Shown: positions 51,397 to 60,718 of the stretch, piece by piece | Numbering within the stretch: the stretch's first letter is position 1 | Layout: the number at the start of each line of letters is the position of its first letter | Source of the DNA: Couchioplanes azureus | GTDB taxonomy: Bacteria; Actinomycetota; Actinomycetes; Mycobacteriales; Micromonosporaceae | Assembly (NCBI RefSeq): GCF_014648355.1 | Contig: NZ_BMQY01000012.1 | Span: 62,001-126,000 of the forward strand | Length of the DNA: 64,000 nucleotides | Reading direction: 5' to 3' | Notes under the pieces: model-generated | Databases searched by the model: none | The model's input: the letters and a program-made list of their open reading frames with translations, nothing else | Told to the model about the DNA's origin: nothing | Made by a program: the position numbers and the translations under genes

Positions 51397-52413
51397 CTAG
51401 AGCGCGGTCGGCAGCTCCGCCCGCCGCGCGCGCCACCGGCGGGGACTGTCACCGAACCGGTGGCGGAACCACCGGGAGAACGCACTCGGCGCGGCGAAGC
51501 CCAACAGCTCGGAGATCTCCGTCAACCGGTAGCGCTCGTGGGACAGGTACCGCTCGGCCAGACCGGCCCGGACATCGTCGACCATGGACGTGAAGGTGTT
51601 CCCGGTGGCGGTGAGGTGCCGGTGCAGGGTCCGCCGGTCCATGCCCAGGGTGCGGGCGACCCGCTCGACGCCGCAGCGGCCGGTCGGCAACAGCACTTCC
51701 ACCAGGTCTCTGACCCGCTCCGGGACGGTGAGGCCCGGTGAGATGGCCAGGGACGCGAAGATCTCGTCGAGGCGCCCCGCAGCCTGCGAGCCGGCGAGCA
51801 CGTTCGGCGCATCGAGATCACTCGCGTACAGCACCAGGCCGGTGAAGCTGTGGCCGAAGCGCACTCGAGGGCCGAACAGCCGGGTGTGCGTGTCGACATC
51901 GGCGGGGGCGGCGTGCGAGAAACACGCCGACAGCGGCTGCCACCGGGGGCCCAGGACCTCACTGACGATGCCGTGGAGCGCACCGACCGCCAGTTGCTCC
52001 GCCTGGGTCGTGGGCGCCGGCTCGCCCAGTTCCAACCACATCCGGAGGGACGCGAGTCCTTCGGCCTCCACCAGCCGGATCCGGATCGCCTCGTTGTAGG
52101 TGTGTTCGTAGCGCATCAGCAGGCCCAGCGCATCACGCAACGTGTCTTCCGCGCGGAGAGCGAGGCTCAGCGGCCCCAGCGTGGACAGCCGGCGGTACTC
52201 GGCCAGCCTGAGGCCGAAGTCGGCGCGGCCGCAGGCGCGGGCGGACAGCTCCAGCAGCCGGGCCACGCGGACCGCCGGCACCCACTTGTCGGGCGTGGAC
52301 AGATCGGCCGGATCGAGGTCGACGGCCCGCATCAGGGTCGCCGGGTCCACGCCGTAGGACCGGGAGAGCTGCAGATAGCCGCTGAGTGCCGCGTACCGGA
52401 GCGAAGGTCTCAC
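51397..52413 (-). CDS. AraC-family transcriptional regulator (OruR/arabinose-binding-like N-terminus)
   Basis: 338 aa from the GTG at 52413 (RPSLRYAALSGYLQLSRSYG), the usual start point in this family; an ATG at 52479 would add 22 residues. N-terminal ligand domain with ARACGRADFGLRLAEYRRLS. C-terminal AraC-type double HTH: GVERVARTLGMDRRTLHRHL and ERYRLTEISELLGFAAPSAF followed by SRWFRHRFGDSPRRWR. It is divergent from the chimeric quinone-reductase/MFS remnant, which probably was its target. Confidence 0.85.
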   Translation of the reverse strand: MRPSLRYAALSGYLQLSRSYGVDPATLMRAVDLDPADLSTPDKWVPAVRVARLLELSARACGRADFGLRLAEYRRLSTLGPLSLALRAEDTLRDALGLLMRYEHTYNEAIRIRLVEAEGLASLRMWLELGEPAPTTQAEQLAVGALHGIVSEVLGPRWQPLSACFSHAAPADVDTHTRLFGPRVRFGHSFTGLVLYASDLDAPNVLAGSQAAGRLDEIFASLAISPGLTVPERVRDLVEVLLPTGRCGVERVARTLGMDRRTLHRHLTATGNTFTSMVDDVRAGLAERYLSHERYRLTEISELLGFAAPSAFSRWFRHRFGDSPRRWRARRAELPTAL

Positions 52414-52538
52414 GTCGCGCCGTCGATGTCTCGCAGGGATAAGAAAGCTGTCCCGCTCAGTAAAGCACCCCTCGGACATCACGCCTAGCGTCGATGGCGT
52501 TACGGAAACCGGCCGGCACCGTTCCCGAGGAGACACGC

Positions 52539-53284
52539 ATGGCCAAGGCCATCCGCTTCGACAGGCCCGGGCCCCCCGGGGTCATGACATGTGAATCGGT
52601 CGAGGTCGGCGAACCGGGTCCGGGCGAGGTCCGGATCCGGCACCGGGCCGCCGGGCTCAACTTCGCCGACATCTACTTCCGCCGCGGCCTCTACCCCGCT
52701 GAGCTGCCCGCCGGAATGGGCGTCGAGGCGGCCGGTGTGATCGAGGCGACCGGTCCCGGCGTCACCGGGTTCCGCGTCGGCGACCGGGTGACCTACACCG
52801 GCAGCCCGCTCGGGGCCTACAGCACCGAACGGGTCATGTCCGTGGCACCCTTGATCAAACTCACCGGCCCGGGGCCGTCGCCGGCCGCCGGCAGGCAGCG
52901 CGCTCGCCTCGGCAGTCTCTTCTCCACCCCCGCCGTGGTCCTCGCGTACCTCGGTGGCGGGCTCCAATTGTTCATCGCCGGCTCGCTGTTCGCGTGGCTG
53001 CCCAGTTACTTCCACCGGGCGTACGCGATGGCGCCGGACAAGAGTCGGTCCGGGCCACCGCGTTCGGCACGCTCACCTTCTTCAACAACGCGCTCGGCCT
53101 GGCCGCCGGCCCGATTCTCACCGGCCTTCTCGCCGACCGGCTCGGCCTGCAGGCCGCCATGCGGTACGTCCCGCTGGCGGCCGTGGGCGCCGTCGTGCTG
53201 CTGCTCGCGGGGCGCCGCGCCTACCCCACGAGCATCGAGCGGCTCGAATCCCCGGCGACCGGCGCCACCGACCGGAGCCGCTGA
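52539..53284 (+). pseudogene. Chimeric pseudogene: quinone oxidoreductase N-terminus joined to MFS transporter fragments
   Basis: ATG 52539 (CGAGGAGACACGC upstream) begins a zinc-type NADPH:quinone reductase (FDRPGPPGVMTCESVEVGEP, GLNFADIYFRRGLYP, GMGVEAAGVIEATGPGVTGF). It stops matching at VAPLIKL (about base 52863), before the NAD-binding Rossmann part. From about 52900 the same frame reads a different protein, an MFS helix (TPAVVLAYLGGGLQLFIAGS). At about 53037 similarity moves to another frame (ESVRATAFGTLTFFNNALGL, GLLADRLGLQAAM) to 53284. At least two deletions and a frame change are implied. Confidence 0.8.
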
Positions 53285-53318
53285 TGCGGCGGCCGGCCGG
53301 GTCTCGGCGCCACGGATC

Positions 53319-53630
53319 TCAGCTCAGGATCCGGGCCTTCTGAGCGTTGAACTCCTCATCGGTGAGGATGCCCTTGTCGCGGAGATCGGCGAGCTGCCGG
53401 AGCTGATCGACCATGGTGGGCTGGGGCGCGGCCGCGGGGGCCGGCGCCGCTTGGCCATAGGGTCGCCGTTCGGCCATTTCCTGCTCGTAGGCTTGCTCCC
53501 GGTCGGCGTAGGTCTGCGCATCGCGGTCGGCGAACTTCTTCGCCTGGTGACGCTGCACCCGTCCGGCCACAGCACTCGCCGTACCGGCCACCACGGCGGT
53601 GCGGGCGATTCCTCGCAACAGTCCCGGCAT
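53319..53630 (-). CDS. Small SHOCT-domain protein
   Basis: 103 aa from ATG 53630 with GGAAGGAAG upstream. The N-terminus has a short hydrophobic stretch (IARTAVVAGTASAVAG), a charged helix follows, and the end is a SHOCT motif (QLRQLADLRDKGILTDEEFN AQKARIL). Adjacent to the DUF6325 gene on the same strand (16 bases apart), a frequent pairing. Confidence 0.82.
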   Translation of the reverse strand: MPGLLRGIARTAVVAGTASAVAGRVQRHQAKKFADRDAQTYADREQAYEQEMAERRPYGQAAPAPAAAPQPTMVDQLRQLADLRDKGILTDEEFNAQKARILS

Positions 53631-53646
53631 GACTTCCTTCCCTTCC

Positions 53647-54093
53647 TCAGGCCTGGCGACTGATCTCCAGCCGGTCCAGCGCATCGATCACGTCCTGGGC
53701 GGGGATGCGCTCGCTAGCGATCATCTCCCCGCCGGCATCCAGTGCGGCGGCGACGAAGGGCGCGGCCCAGGCGTTCTCGAAGACGATCAGGACGGCCATC
53801 GTGCCGGGTTGCATGACCTCGGCCGCCGTACTGAGGTCATCGTCGCCGAGCAGCCCTGACCGGGCCCCGCCGAACACATGGAACCCACCCACGCCGAAGG
53901 GCGTCACCTCGGAGAGGTCCACCCCGCTGAACGACCCGTCGAGCGCTTTGCGGATCACCAGAAGGTCGTACAGGCGAATGGAACCGCGCTCGACAAGATC
54001 CATGATCGCGTCGGCGCACGCCTTGGTATCGGCATCGCCCGGAAACTCCAGCAGCACGAAGTCGATCGGGCCGACGGCTACCTGGTTCGGCAT
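53647..54093 (-). CDS. DUF6325-like protein
   Basis: 148 aa; ATG 54093. VAVGPIDFVLLEFPGDADTK, SIRLYDLLVIRKALDGSFSG and GTMAVLIVFENAWAAPFVAA match the family of small proteins found beside SHOCT proteins in actinomycetes (a membrane-stress related context has been suggested). No enzymatic motif. The 303 bases upstream (54094-54396) contain no gene I can support. Confidence 0.75.
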   Translation of the reverse strand: MPNQVAVGPIDFVLLEFPGDADTKACADAIMDLVERGSIRLYDLLVIRKALDGSFSGVDLSEVTPFGVGGFHVFGGARSGLLGDDDLSTAAEVMQPGTMAVLIVFENAWAAPFVAAALDAGGEMIASERIPAQDVIDALDRLEISRQA

Positions 54094-54396
54094 CTCTCCA
54101 TCACTCTCCCGTTGTCACTCACGCGTCCTGGCCGCGGGGTACGCCGCGGGCGAGGTCTGCACCGGCCATGCCTGGTCCCCCGCCACGGTAGGCGCCGGCA
54201 GACGCACCGAAATCACCCCGCACGGAGGGCTTCCGGTGGCCGTCCCGGTCGGTTCACGCGGGCGAATGCGGGGCCGGCAGGCCGCCTGGGCGGCCCACCG
54301 GCCCCGATCACGCCAACTGCGCCGCGTCACGGGAAAGGACATCGTGAGCGCTGTGGTGAACCGATCGATCGGACGGCAAGGACTGCGTGAACGAAC

Positions 54397-54984
54397 CTAG
54401 AAGACGCCGATGGCGATCGCTTCGAGGGGTGTGGCCTCATTCGTGGTGCCGGCGATCTGGGTGTTGCAGCGAACCTCCTCCCAGCCCGAGCCCTGCAGAT
54501 GTGCCTGATAGCAGACGCCGCCGAGCTGGACGCCGATGGCCAGTCCGTCCAGCCCGTAGCCCTCACCGACCAGGCCGGCGATCTGGGTGTTGCAACGAAC
54601 GTCGTCCCAGCCGAGGCGTTGGATGTGTGCCTGGTAGCAGACGCTGCCCACCTCGGGGCTCACACCGATGGCGATCGCCTCCATCATCTGGCCCTCACCG
54701 ATCGTGCCGGCGATCTGGGTGTCACAGCGGACCTCGTCCCAGCCGAGGCCCTGCACGTACGCCTGGTAGCAGACGTGCCGCCCCACCGGCTGGGCGACGT
54801 CGGCATCGGCCACCGCTGCCTGGACCCGGACCACACCGTCGGCCGGGTCGAGGGATCGCGCCTCGCGTGCCGCGGCGGCGAGCCCGTCGGTCGAGAGCCC
54901 CGTGGCGCCCGCCATGACCGGCGACGCCTGAACTGTGACGGCCAGCGTCGTCAACGCCACGACAGCGGCGACGCGTTTCCACAT
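54397..54984 (-). CDS. Secreted ChW-repeat (hydrophobic-W) protein
   Basis: 195 aa. Signal peptide (AAVVALTTLAVTVQASPVMA) followed by three repeats of about 43 residues, each with CYQAH-like start, GW-(D/E)-(E/D)-V-R-C and (D/N)TQIAGT..GEG..-EAIAIGV. This is the ChW (clostridial hydrophobic W) repeat family, surface-located and presumed to bind proteins or carbohydrates. The paired Cys in each repeat may form disulfides. Repeats make up essentially the whole mature protein. Confidence 0.85.
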   Translation of the reverse strand: MWKRVAAVVALTTLAVTVQASPVMAGATGLSTDGLAAAAREARSLDPADGVVRVQAAVADADVAQPVGRHVCYQAYVQGLGWDEVRCDTQIAGTIGEGQMMEAIAIGVSPEVGSVCYQAHIQRLGWDDVRCNTQIAGLVGEGYGLDGLAIGVQLGGVCYQAHLQGSGWEEVRCNTQIAGTTNEATPLEAIAIGVF

Positions 54985-55678
54985 GGATGACTCCTTTCAT
55001 CGGCGCCGGCGGCGGGTCGCGGAGGCCGGACAGTCGTCCGTCGCAATCACGTCACCGCAGGTCGCGCTATCACGGGAGGAGCTCCTGGCGGACCAGTATT
55101 CGCCGCAGGCACATATCCAATCAAGGACTTCGATGGAACGTCAAAGAAGAGAACGAGCACGCAAGGGGCCACGGTCACCGACCGCTCCCGCCCAGGACGG
55201 TTTGCCGACCCGGGCAACGACCAAAATGGCGGACAACGGCACTCCGGGCAGGCAGAGCGGAGCGGCCAGGTTAAGACCTCGTGAACATATGTGACTCGAC
55301 GCAATTGATCGCCATGCCGCGAGCGTCCGGTCGCGCCGCACCCCACCACCCGGCGCCAGCATAATGTCGACGATCTGCCGATAATGTCGCCGTGGCATTT
55401 AATATCGACTTTCATCGAAAGGTAATTGACTGGCCGGGCACGGCGACATAGCGTGTAGGCGATTGCTGGCCAGCAACTGGTGAATGCCGCCACCCGGGTA
55501 TCGGTTCATGGACGACAGCCAGCACTGCGGACAAGACAGAACCAGGGTCATTCGGCAACCAGCTGTAGCACCAACAAGGTCACGGACGGACAGGTGAGCC
55601 GGTTTCCCATGGCCCCCGAAAAGGTGATCGCCATCGGGAACCGGTTCGTCCGGCCGCGTCTCTCACAAGGAGGATTCC
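54985..55678. other. 694-base gene-free region with lower GC
   Basis: Between the divergent ChW-repeat and SSI-like genes. It is less GC-rich around 55270-55460 than the remainder of the window. It holds the ATAATGTCG direct repeat and presumably both promoters. Short frames on the minus strand have no ribosome site. Confidence 0.5.
55361..55389 (+). repeat. Direct repeat ATAATGTCG with 20-base period
   Basis: Identical 9-mers at 55361 and 55381, exactly two helical turns apart, in the low-GC part of the divergent gap. Candidate tandem binding site. Confidence 0.5.
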
Positions 55679-56080
55679 ATGACCACCTTCCGGCGTATCG
55701 GTATGGCGTTGGCCTGCCTCTCCGCAACGGCGGCAGGGCTGGCCGTCTCGACGCCCGCCCAGGCTGTTCCCGCCGCTTCGGCGAGTTCGTTCGTCCTCGC
55801 GATCGTTCCGGAGTACGGCGGCCCCGTCAGTACGGCGACACTTCGCTGCGAGCCCGCCGGTGGAACGCATCCACACCCGATCGCGGCCTGCGCCCAGCTC
55901 GAGTCCGCCAACGGTGATTTCTACGCCGTCGAGGGCACCCGGGGCGCGTGCACCCTGGAATATCGCCCGGTGACCGCCATTTCGGTCGGAGATTGGCGGG
56001 GCACGCTCATCACCTATCGTGAGACCTTCTCCAACCGGTGCACCATGGAGCGCGCAACGAGCGGCATTTTCAATTTCTGA
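55679..56080 (+). CDS. Subtilisin-inhibitor-like (SSI) secreted protein
   Basis: 133 aa, ATG preceded by an excellent AAGGAGG. Signal peptide to about residue 29 (TPAQA). The mature part follows the SSI fold: LRCEPAGGTHPHPIAACAQL, GDFYAV, then ACTLEYRPVTAISVGDWRG and YRETFSNRCTMERA. Four Cys for two disulfides are present. By alignment to the known SSI loop (C-P-M-V-Y), the P1 residue would be Leu in C-T-L-E-Y, suiting subtilisin- or chymotrypsin-like proteases. Confidence 0.85.
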   Translation: MTTFRRIGMALACLSATAAGLAVSTPAQAVPAASASSFVLAIVPEYGGPVSTATLRCEPAGGTHPHPIAACAQLESANGDFYAVEGTRGACTLEYRPVTAISVGDWRGTLITYRETFSNRCTMERATSGIFNF

Positions 56081-56233
56081 GCGATTCGTCCTTCGGCCGG
56101 GAAATCGGTCGGGACAGGCAGAACCACATCCCGCGGCACGGCAGGGCCCGGCCGCTTGCGCGATCGGGCCCTCGTCACCCTGCCCCGCCGGGAGGCAGGT
56201 GACCACCACGGTCCGCACCCCTTGGGCGTCGGC

Positions 56234-58081
56234 CTACCGCGGGGAGCGACGGTCCAGGTGGCGGTTCAACGTCAGGGCGGCGTCGATCAAGGCGAGGTGG
56301 GTGAACGCCTGCGGGAAGTTGCCCAGCTGCTCCCCGGTCAGGCCGATCTCCTCCGAGAACAGGCCGAGGTGGTTGGCGTACGTCAGCATCTTCTCGAAGG
56401 TGACCCGGGCCTGGTCGAGCCGGCCGGCACCGGCGAGCCCGTTGACATAGGCGAAGGTGCAGAGCGAGAAGGTTCCCTCGGCGCCGCGCAACCCGTCCGG
56501 TGACGCCGCCGGGTCGTACCTGTACACCAGGCTGTCCGTGACCAGCTCCGCGTCCATTGCTCGCAGGGTCGACAGCCACCTGGGGTCGGTGGGGGTGACG
56601 AAGCCGACGGTCGGCATCCGCAGCAGGGACGAGTCCAGTACCTCGGTCTGGTAGTGCTGGCGGAAGGCCTGCCGCGACGGACTCCACCCGCGATCCATGA
56701 TCTCGTGATAGATGAGGTCCCGTTCCCGGCGCCAGCGGTCGAGCGGGGCCGGCCGGCCGTGGCGGGCCGCCATGCGGACGCCGCGGTCCAGCGCCACCCA
56801 GCACATCAGCCGCCCGTACGTGAAGCTCTGTCGGCCGCCGCGGGTTTCCCAGATGCCCTCTTCAGGCTGCGACCAGTTCTCCGCCACCCAGTCGAGCAGC
56901 CCGCAGATCGCCGTCCAGCCCTGGTGGCTGGGCGCGAGTCCGTGCTCGGCGGCGACGTGGATGCTGTCCAGCGCTTCGCCATAGATGTCGAGCTGGAGTT
57001 GGTCCGCCGCGCCGTTGCCGATATGCACCGGCGCAGACCCGCGGTATCCGCTCCAGTGCGCGAGGGTCTCCTCGGTCAGGTCCCCCGATCCGTCCACCCG
57101 ATACATGATCTTCAACGGAGCCGTGCCGTCCTTCTCCGCCCGCTCGTCGATCCGGTCGCGCAGCCAGCTGCCCAACGCTGCTGCCTCGTCCGTGAAGCCG
57201 AGCCCGAGCAGTGAGTACACGGAGAACGAGGCGTCGCGGACCCAGGTGTAGCGGTAGTCCCAATTGCGTTCCCCGCCGATCACCTCGGGCAGCGCGGCGG
57301 TCGGCGCGGCTACCAGCGCGCCGGTGGGTGCGTACGTCATGAGCTTCAGCGTGATCGCCGAGCGGTGCACGGCCTCGCGCCATCTCCCGGCGTAGGTCGA
57401 CCGGTCGAGCCAGGACTTCCAGAAGCCCACCGTCTCCTCGAACAGCCGCCACGCCTCGGCGACGCGTACCTCCCGCAGCCGGCCCGCATCGCCCGTGCGC
57501 AGGACGATCCCGCGCGTCTCCCCTGCCGTGAGCCGGACCTCCGCATGGACGTCGCCGTCGTCGTCCACCCGGATCCGGGCCGCCCGCTCGTCGCCCGCAT
57601 CGCGGATCAGACAGACGGTCAGGGTGGTGCCACGGACGCCCTGAAAGACCGCGCCACTCCCGTCGACGTGGGTCTTGCCGGGCTCGCGGCCGTAGTCGAA
57701 GCGTGGCGCGATGTCGAGGCGGAAGGTCATGTCTCCGCGGACGCAGCGGGCCATACGGACCAGACAGCGTTCGTCCGACGCGACGCCGGGTGCGCTGACC
57801 GGCATGAAGTCGACCACCTCGCCGGCTCCCTCCTCGGTCAGGAACCGGGTGACCAGCACCGCCGTGTCGGGAAAGTAGAGCTGCCTGCGGGTGAAGGCTT
57901 CCGCCGACGGGCGGACCCGCAGATGGCCGCCCCGCTCGGCGTCGAGCAGTGCACCGAAGATGCTCGGCGAGTCGAAACGGGGCGCGCAGAACCAGTCGAC
58001 GCACCCGTCGGTGCTGACGAGAGCGGCACTCTGCAGATCCCCGATGAGGCCGTGGTCGGCGATGAGCGGATAGTCAGGCAT
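56234..58081 (-). CDS. Glycoside hydrolase family 15 (glucoamylase/trehalase-like)
   Basis: 615 aa from ATG 58081 (MPDYPLIADHGLIGDLQSAA); GGGAGGGCGGG lies upstream. GERNWDYRYTWVRDASFS and the neighbouring GFTDEA are GH15 core motifs; an N-terminal beta-domain (ALVSTDGCVDWFCAPRFDSP) is standard for the cytoplasmic bacterial enzymes, many of which are trehalases. It follows the amidotransferase gene by 33 bases and could be co-transcribed with it. Confidence 0.92.
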   Translation of the reverse strand: MPDYPLIADHGLIGDLQSAALVSTDGCVDWFCAPRFDSPSIFGALLDAERGGHLRVRPSAEAFTRRQLYFPDTAVLVTRFLTEEGAGEVVDFMPVSAPGVASDERCLVRMARCVRGDMTFRLDIAPRFDYGREPGKTHVDGSGAVFQGVRGTTLTVCLIRDAGDERAARIRVDDDGDVHAEVRLTAGETRGIVLRTGDAGRLREVRVAEAWRLFEETVGFWKSWLDRSTYAGRWREAVHRSAITLKLMTYAPTGALVAAPTAALPEVIGGERNWDYRYTWVRDASFSVYSLLGLGFTDEAAALGSWLRDRIDERAEKDGTAPLKIMYRVDGSGDLTEETLAHWSGYRGSAPVHIGNGAADQLQLDIYGEALDSIHVAAEHGLAPSHQGWTAICGLLDWVAENWSQPEEGIWETRGGRQSFTYGRLMCWVALDRGVRMAARHGRPAPLDRWRRERDLIYHEIMDRGWSPSRQAFRQHYQTEVLDSSLLRMPTVGFVTPTDPRWLSTLRAMDAELVTDSLVYRYDPAASPDGLRGAEGTFSLCTFAYVNGLAGAGRLDQARVTFEKMLTYANHLGLFSEEIGLTGEQLGNFPQAFTHLALIDAALTLNRHLDRRSPR

Positions 58082-58114
58082 GGGCAAGCCCGCCCTCCCG
58101 GATGATCAACGGTG

Positions 58115-58951
58115 TCAGGGAACGACGGGCCGGAAGGGACCGAGCTCGTCCTGACCCTTCTGAATGACGCCATAGCTGGACTCGGGCACCGGTTGCCAGG
58201 CGCCGGGCAGCTCGCTGAGCGGCTCGGAGACGACCAACCGGGTCTCGTCGGACAGCCGCCGCAGATTGTCGTTCTCCGGGTAGAGCTCGTGCAGCGCGGA
58301 GATCGCGGTGCTGAAGTGAAGCGTTCGGCTGCGTCCCTCGCTGGAGTAGCGGAAACACCAGACCCGGTCGCCGTCGGTGGTGGCGACCGTCATCTGGATC
58401 GGATCCGGGACCTGGTGCGCCCGGGCGACCGACTCGACCAGGCCCACCATGCGCTCCACCGCGGCCACCGGGCCGTCCTGCAACCCCAGGGTCAGGGCCA
58501 GATAGAACATCACCTCGGAGTCGGTGGAGCCGGTCACCGACGGGAAGAACTCCGCGGCGATGGCGAACATCAGGTCCCGTCTCAGCCGCGGGAACTCGCG
58601 AATGGCGCCGTTGTGGACCCACAGCCAGCGTTGGTAGCGGAACGGGTGACAGTTGGACTGCTGCACGGGCGTGCCCGTGCTCGCCCGGATGTGCGCCAGG
58701 AACAGCGGCGAGGAAACGGCACCGGCCAGCTCGCGCAGGTTCGCGTCGCTCCAGGCGGGACCCGTGTCGCGGAACAGTACGGGCCCGGACCGCTCGGAGG
58801 CGCCGTACCACCCGACGCCGAAACCGTCCCCGTTGGTGGTCTCCACGCCGAGACGCGCGTGCAGGCTCTGATCGATCAGCGAGAAGGCCGGCTTGTAGAG
58901 CAACTCCTCCAGCAGGATCGGCGTGCCCGAGTAGGCCAGCCAGCGGCACAT
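58115..58951 (-). CDS. Class II glutamine amidotransferase
   Basis: 278 aa from ATG 58951, so that Cys2 is the nucleophile (MCRWLAYSGTPILLEELL). NGDGFGVGWYG, RASTGTPVQQSNCHPF, and WVHNGAIREF complete the Ntn-hydrolase active site of YafJ/EgtC-like amidotransferases. The amide-acceptor partner is unknown. Upstream gap to 59050 is short. Confidence 0.9.
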   Translation of the reverse strand: MCRWLAYSGTPILLEELLYKPAFSLIDQSLHARLGVETTNGDGFGVGWYGASERSGPVLFRDTGPAWSDANLRELAGAVSSPLFLAHIRASTGTPVQQSNCHPFRYQRWLWVHNGAIREFPRLRRDLMFAIAAEFFPSVTGSTDSEVMFYLALTLGLQDGPVAAVERMVGLVESVARAHQVPDPIQMTVATTDGDRVWCFRYSSEGRSRTLHFSTAISALHELYPENDNLRRLSDETRLVVSEPLSELPGAWQPVPESSYGVIQKGQDELGPFRPVVP

Positions 58952-59049
58952 GACGGCTCCCCTTCGGCGGCGGGTTCGACCAGCCCGATGTTCCCGGCGA
59001 CCGGCCACGGCGTGCTTCATCCCGGGCGAATGAGGCAGGCCCGCAGTGG

Positions 59050-60039
59050 TCAGGTCCCGAACGCCGAGGGCCTGGGCTCTCCCGCCGCGGGCGGTTCCGG
59101 ATGCGGTTGCACCGCGAGCGCCGCGGCGAGAGCTCGTTCGACCTGATCGACCCGGGGCCGCAGGAGCATCCAGTCCCGTCCGAGGGTGAGCGCCTCGTTC
59201 TCGGCGTCCACCGCGGCGACGAGGTCTCGCAGCAGGGCGCCGATCTCCAGCGACCAGTTCCGTCGCGGTTCACCGGTGGCCCGTTCGACCAGGGCGTTCC
59301 ACCGGCCGGCAAGCTCGGTCAGGTCGGCGCGTACGGGCAGCCAGACCAGGCCTCGCTGCGCCGCGGTCGTCGCGGTCAACACCGGCGGCAACCGCCTGCC
59401 GGTGACGGTGCGGGTATCCAGCGCCAAGGCGCGGGCCTCCGCGTCCCAGGCCGACTTCCGCTGCGCCCGGTAGACCATCAACCCGCCGACGACCAGCGCT
59501 GCGAGGAGGACGAGCAGCAGGAACCAGCCGAGCGGTCCGAAACCCGTCGCCGCGGCAGCCGCCGCGGCGCTGGCGGACACGCTGGGCGCCGAACCGGCCT
59601 GCGCCGGTGCGGTGGTCACGGTGGTCTGCGCCGGTACGGGTGCCGCGACGGTCGCCGATGCCGGAGGCCGGGTCGTAGCCTGGGCCGGAGTCGTGGTCCG
59701 GACGGTGGTGGTGGTCCGGGCCGGCTCCGTCTCCGGGGCGGTGGGCGTCGCGGGCTTCGCGGGCTTCGTGGGCTCCGCGGGCTCCGCGGTCGGCGCCGGT
59801 TGCCGCGACCGTGGAGCCTGCGTGCCGTCGGTCCGGCTGGGCCGCGCCGCGGTGGGGTCAGCCTCCGGCTCCTGCGATGCGGGGCGGTCGACGGACCGCT
59901 CCGACGCACGGGGCGACGGCAGGGTGGACGGGTCGCCCTCACCTGCGCCGCATGCGGGCAGAGCGAGCACCGCGCCGATCATGAACGCTGACAGCACGCT
60001 CACCGCGCCGGTCCGCCGATGGTTGCGCCTGGATCCCAT
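59050..60039 (-). CDS. Lipoprotein-type membrane protein with Thr/Pro-rich linker
   Basis: 329 aa. N-terminal signal with lipobox LPAC (residues about 27-30), a 110-residue Pro/Thr/Ala-rich linker, a second hydrophobic helix (GPLGWFLLLVLLAALVVGGL, about 167-186), and a cytoplasm-facing alpha-helical domain of 140 residues (WDAEARALALDTRTVTGRRL; RPRVDQVERALAAALAV). The double anchor and long linker are unusual. No family name recognised. Confidence 0.7.
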   Translation of the reverse strand: MGSRRNHRRTGAVSVLSAFMIGAVLALPACGAGEGDPSTLPSPRASERSVDRPASQEPEADPTAARPSRTDGTQAPRSRQPAPTAEPAEPTKPAKPATPTAPETEPARTTTTVRTTTPAQATTRPPASATVAAPVPAQTTVTTAPAQAGSAPSVSASAAAAAAATGFGPLGWFLLLVLLAALVVGGLMVYRAQRKSAWDAEARALALDTRTVTGRRLPPVLTATTAAQRGLVWLPVRADLTELAGRWNALVERATGEPRRNWSLEIGALLRDLVAAVDAENEALTLGRDWMLLRPRVDQVERALAAALAVQPHPEPPAAGEPRPSAFGT

Positions 60040-60232
60040 GCCGGCTCCTCGCTGGTCGGTGGCGCGACGCTAACCCGGGCGCGGGCGCTCGCGAATCATT
60101 CGAGATTGACGATTCGTGGTCGCCCCGCAGCGAGCGCGTGCGCGGCTCGCGTCTCATCCAGAGCGAGTGGTTCCGGCCGGAGCGGAACAGAGCGCACCCG
60201 CGCGAGCGGCCCGGGTCGCTCGCGGATCGCGG

Positions 60233-60325
60233 TCAGCGACGGCCGTTCCGGCGCCGGATGGTGATCACTCCGGCGACGACGAGCAGGACGGGAAGAACGA
60301 ATCCCCACAGCAGCCAGCCGTTCAT
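60233..60325 (-). CDS. 30-residue single-pass membrane microprotein
   Basis: ATG 60325 with GAGG nine bases upstream opens a 30-codon frame: MNGWLLWGFVLPVLLVVAGV followed by ITIRRRNGRR and a stop. One hydrophobic helix with a basic C-terminus is a typical small membrane protein. It lies just downstream of another small membrane protein gene on the same strand. Confidence 0.55.
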   Translation of the reverse strand: MNGWLLWGFVLPVLLVVAGVITIRRRNGRR

Positions 60326-60368
60326 GGGCAACCTCGCCAGATCCTCATGCGTCGGATGCGGACCGGAC

Positions 60369-60572
60369 TCAGCGGGCACCGTGGCCCCATGAGCCTCCGC
60401 GGGCTCTGCCCCGGCGCACGAGGAACGATCGATTCCGTCGCCAGCGTTCGGGGCACATGCCGTAGCGACGGAGCACGCCGAGAGCCTCTCCCAACAGGTA
60501 GACGCCCAGCCCGCCGGCCAGCCCGGCCACCAGCGTGTGAACGAAATCCGCCCCAGTGAGGTTCACGGTCAC
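60369..60572 (-). CDS. Small membrane protein
   Basis: 67 aa from GTG 60572 (TVNLTGADFVHTLVAGLAGG) with GAGGGGGAG upstream; the longer frame lacks a ribosome site. One hydrophobic helix (LVAGLAGGLGVYLLGEALGV) and a basic tail rich in Arg. It precedes the 30-residue microprotein gene by 43 bases; the two may form an operon. Confidence 0.55.
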   Translation of the reverse strand: MTVNLTGADFVHTLVAGLAGGLGVYLLGEALGVLRRYGMCPERWRRNRSFLVRRGRARGGSWGHGAR

Positions 60573-60718
60573 TCCCCCTCGGCGACTGTCCGGGTCGCAC
60601 CCACCTTGATGAAGGGTCGGCAATAGGCATGCCAGCCGCCTCATCCGATGCGGAGGTTTCTCCGGATCCTCGGCGAGGGGTACCGCACAGCTGACCGTTC
60701 CGCACGGCGGGTTGCGTG

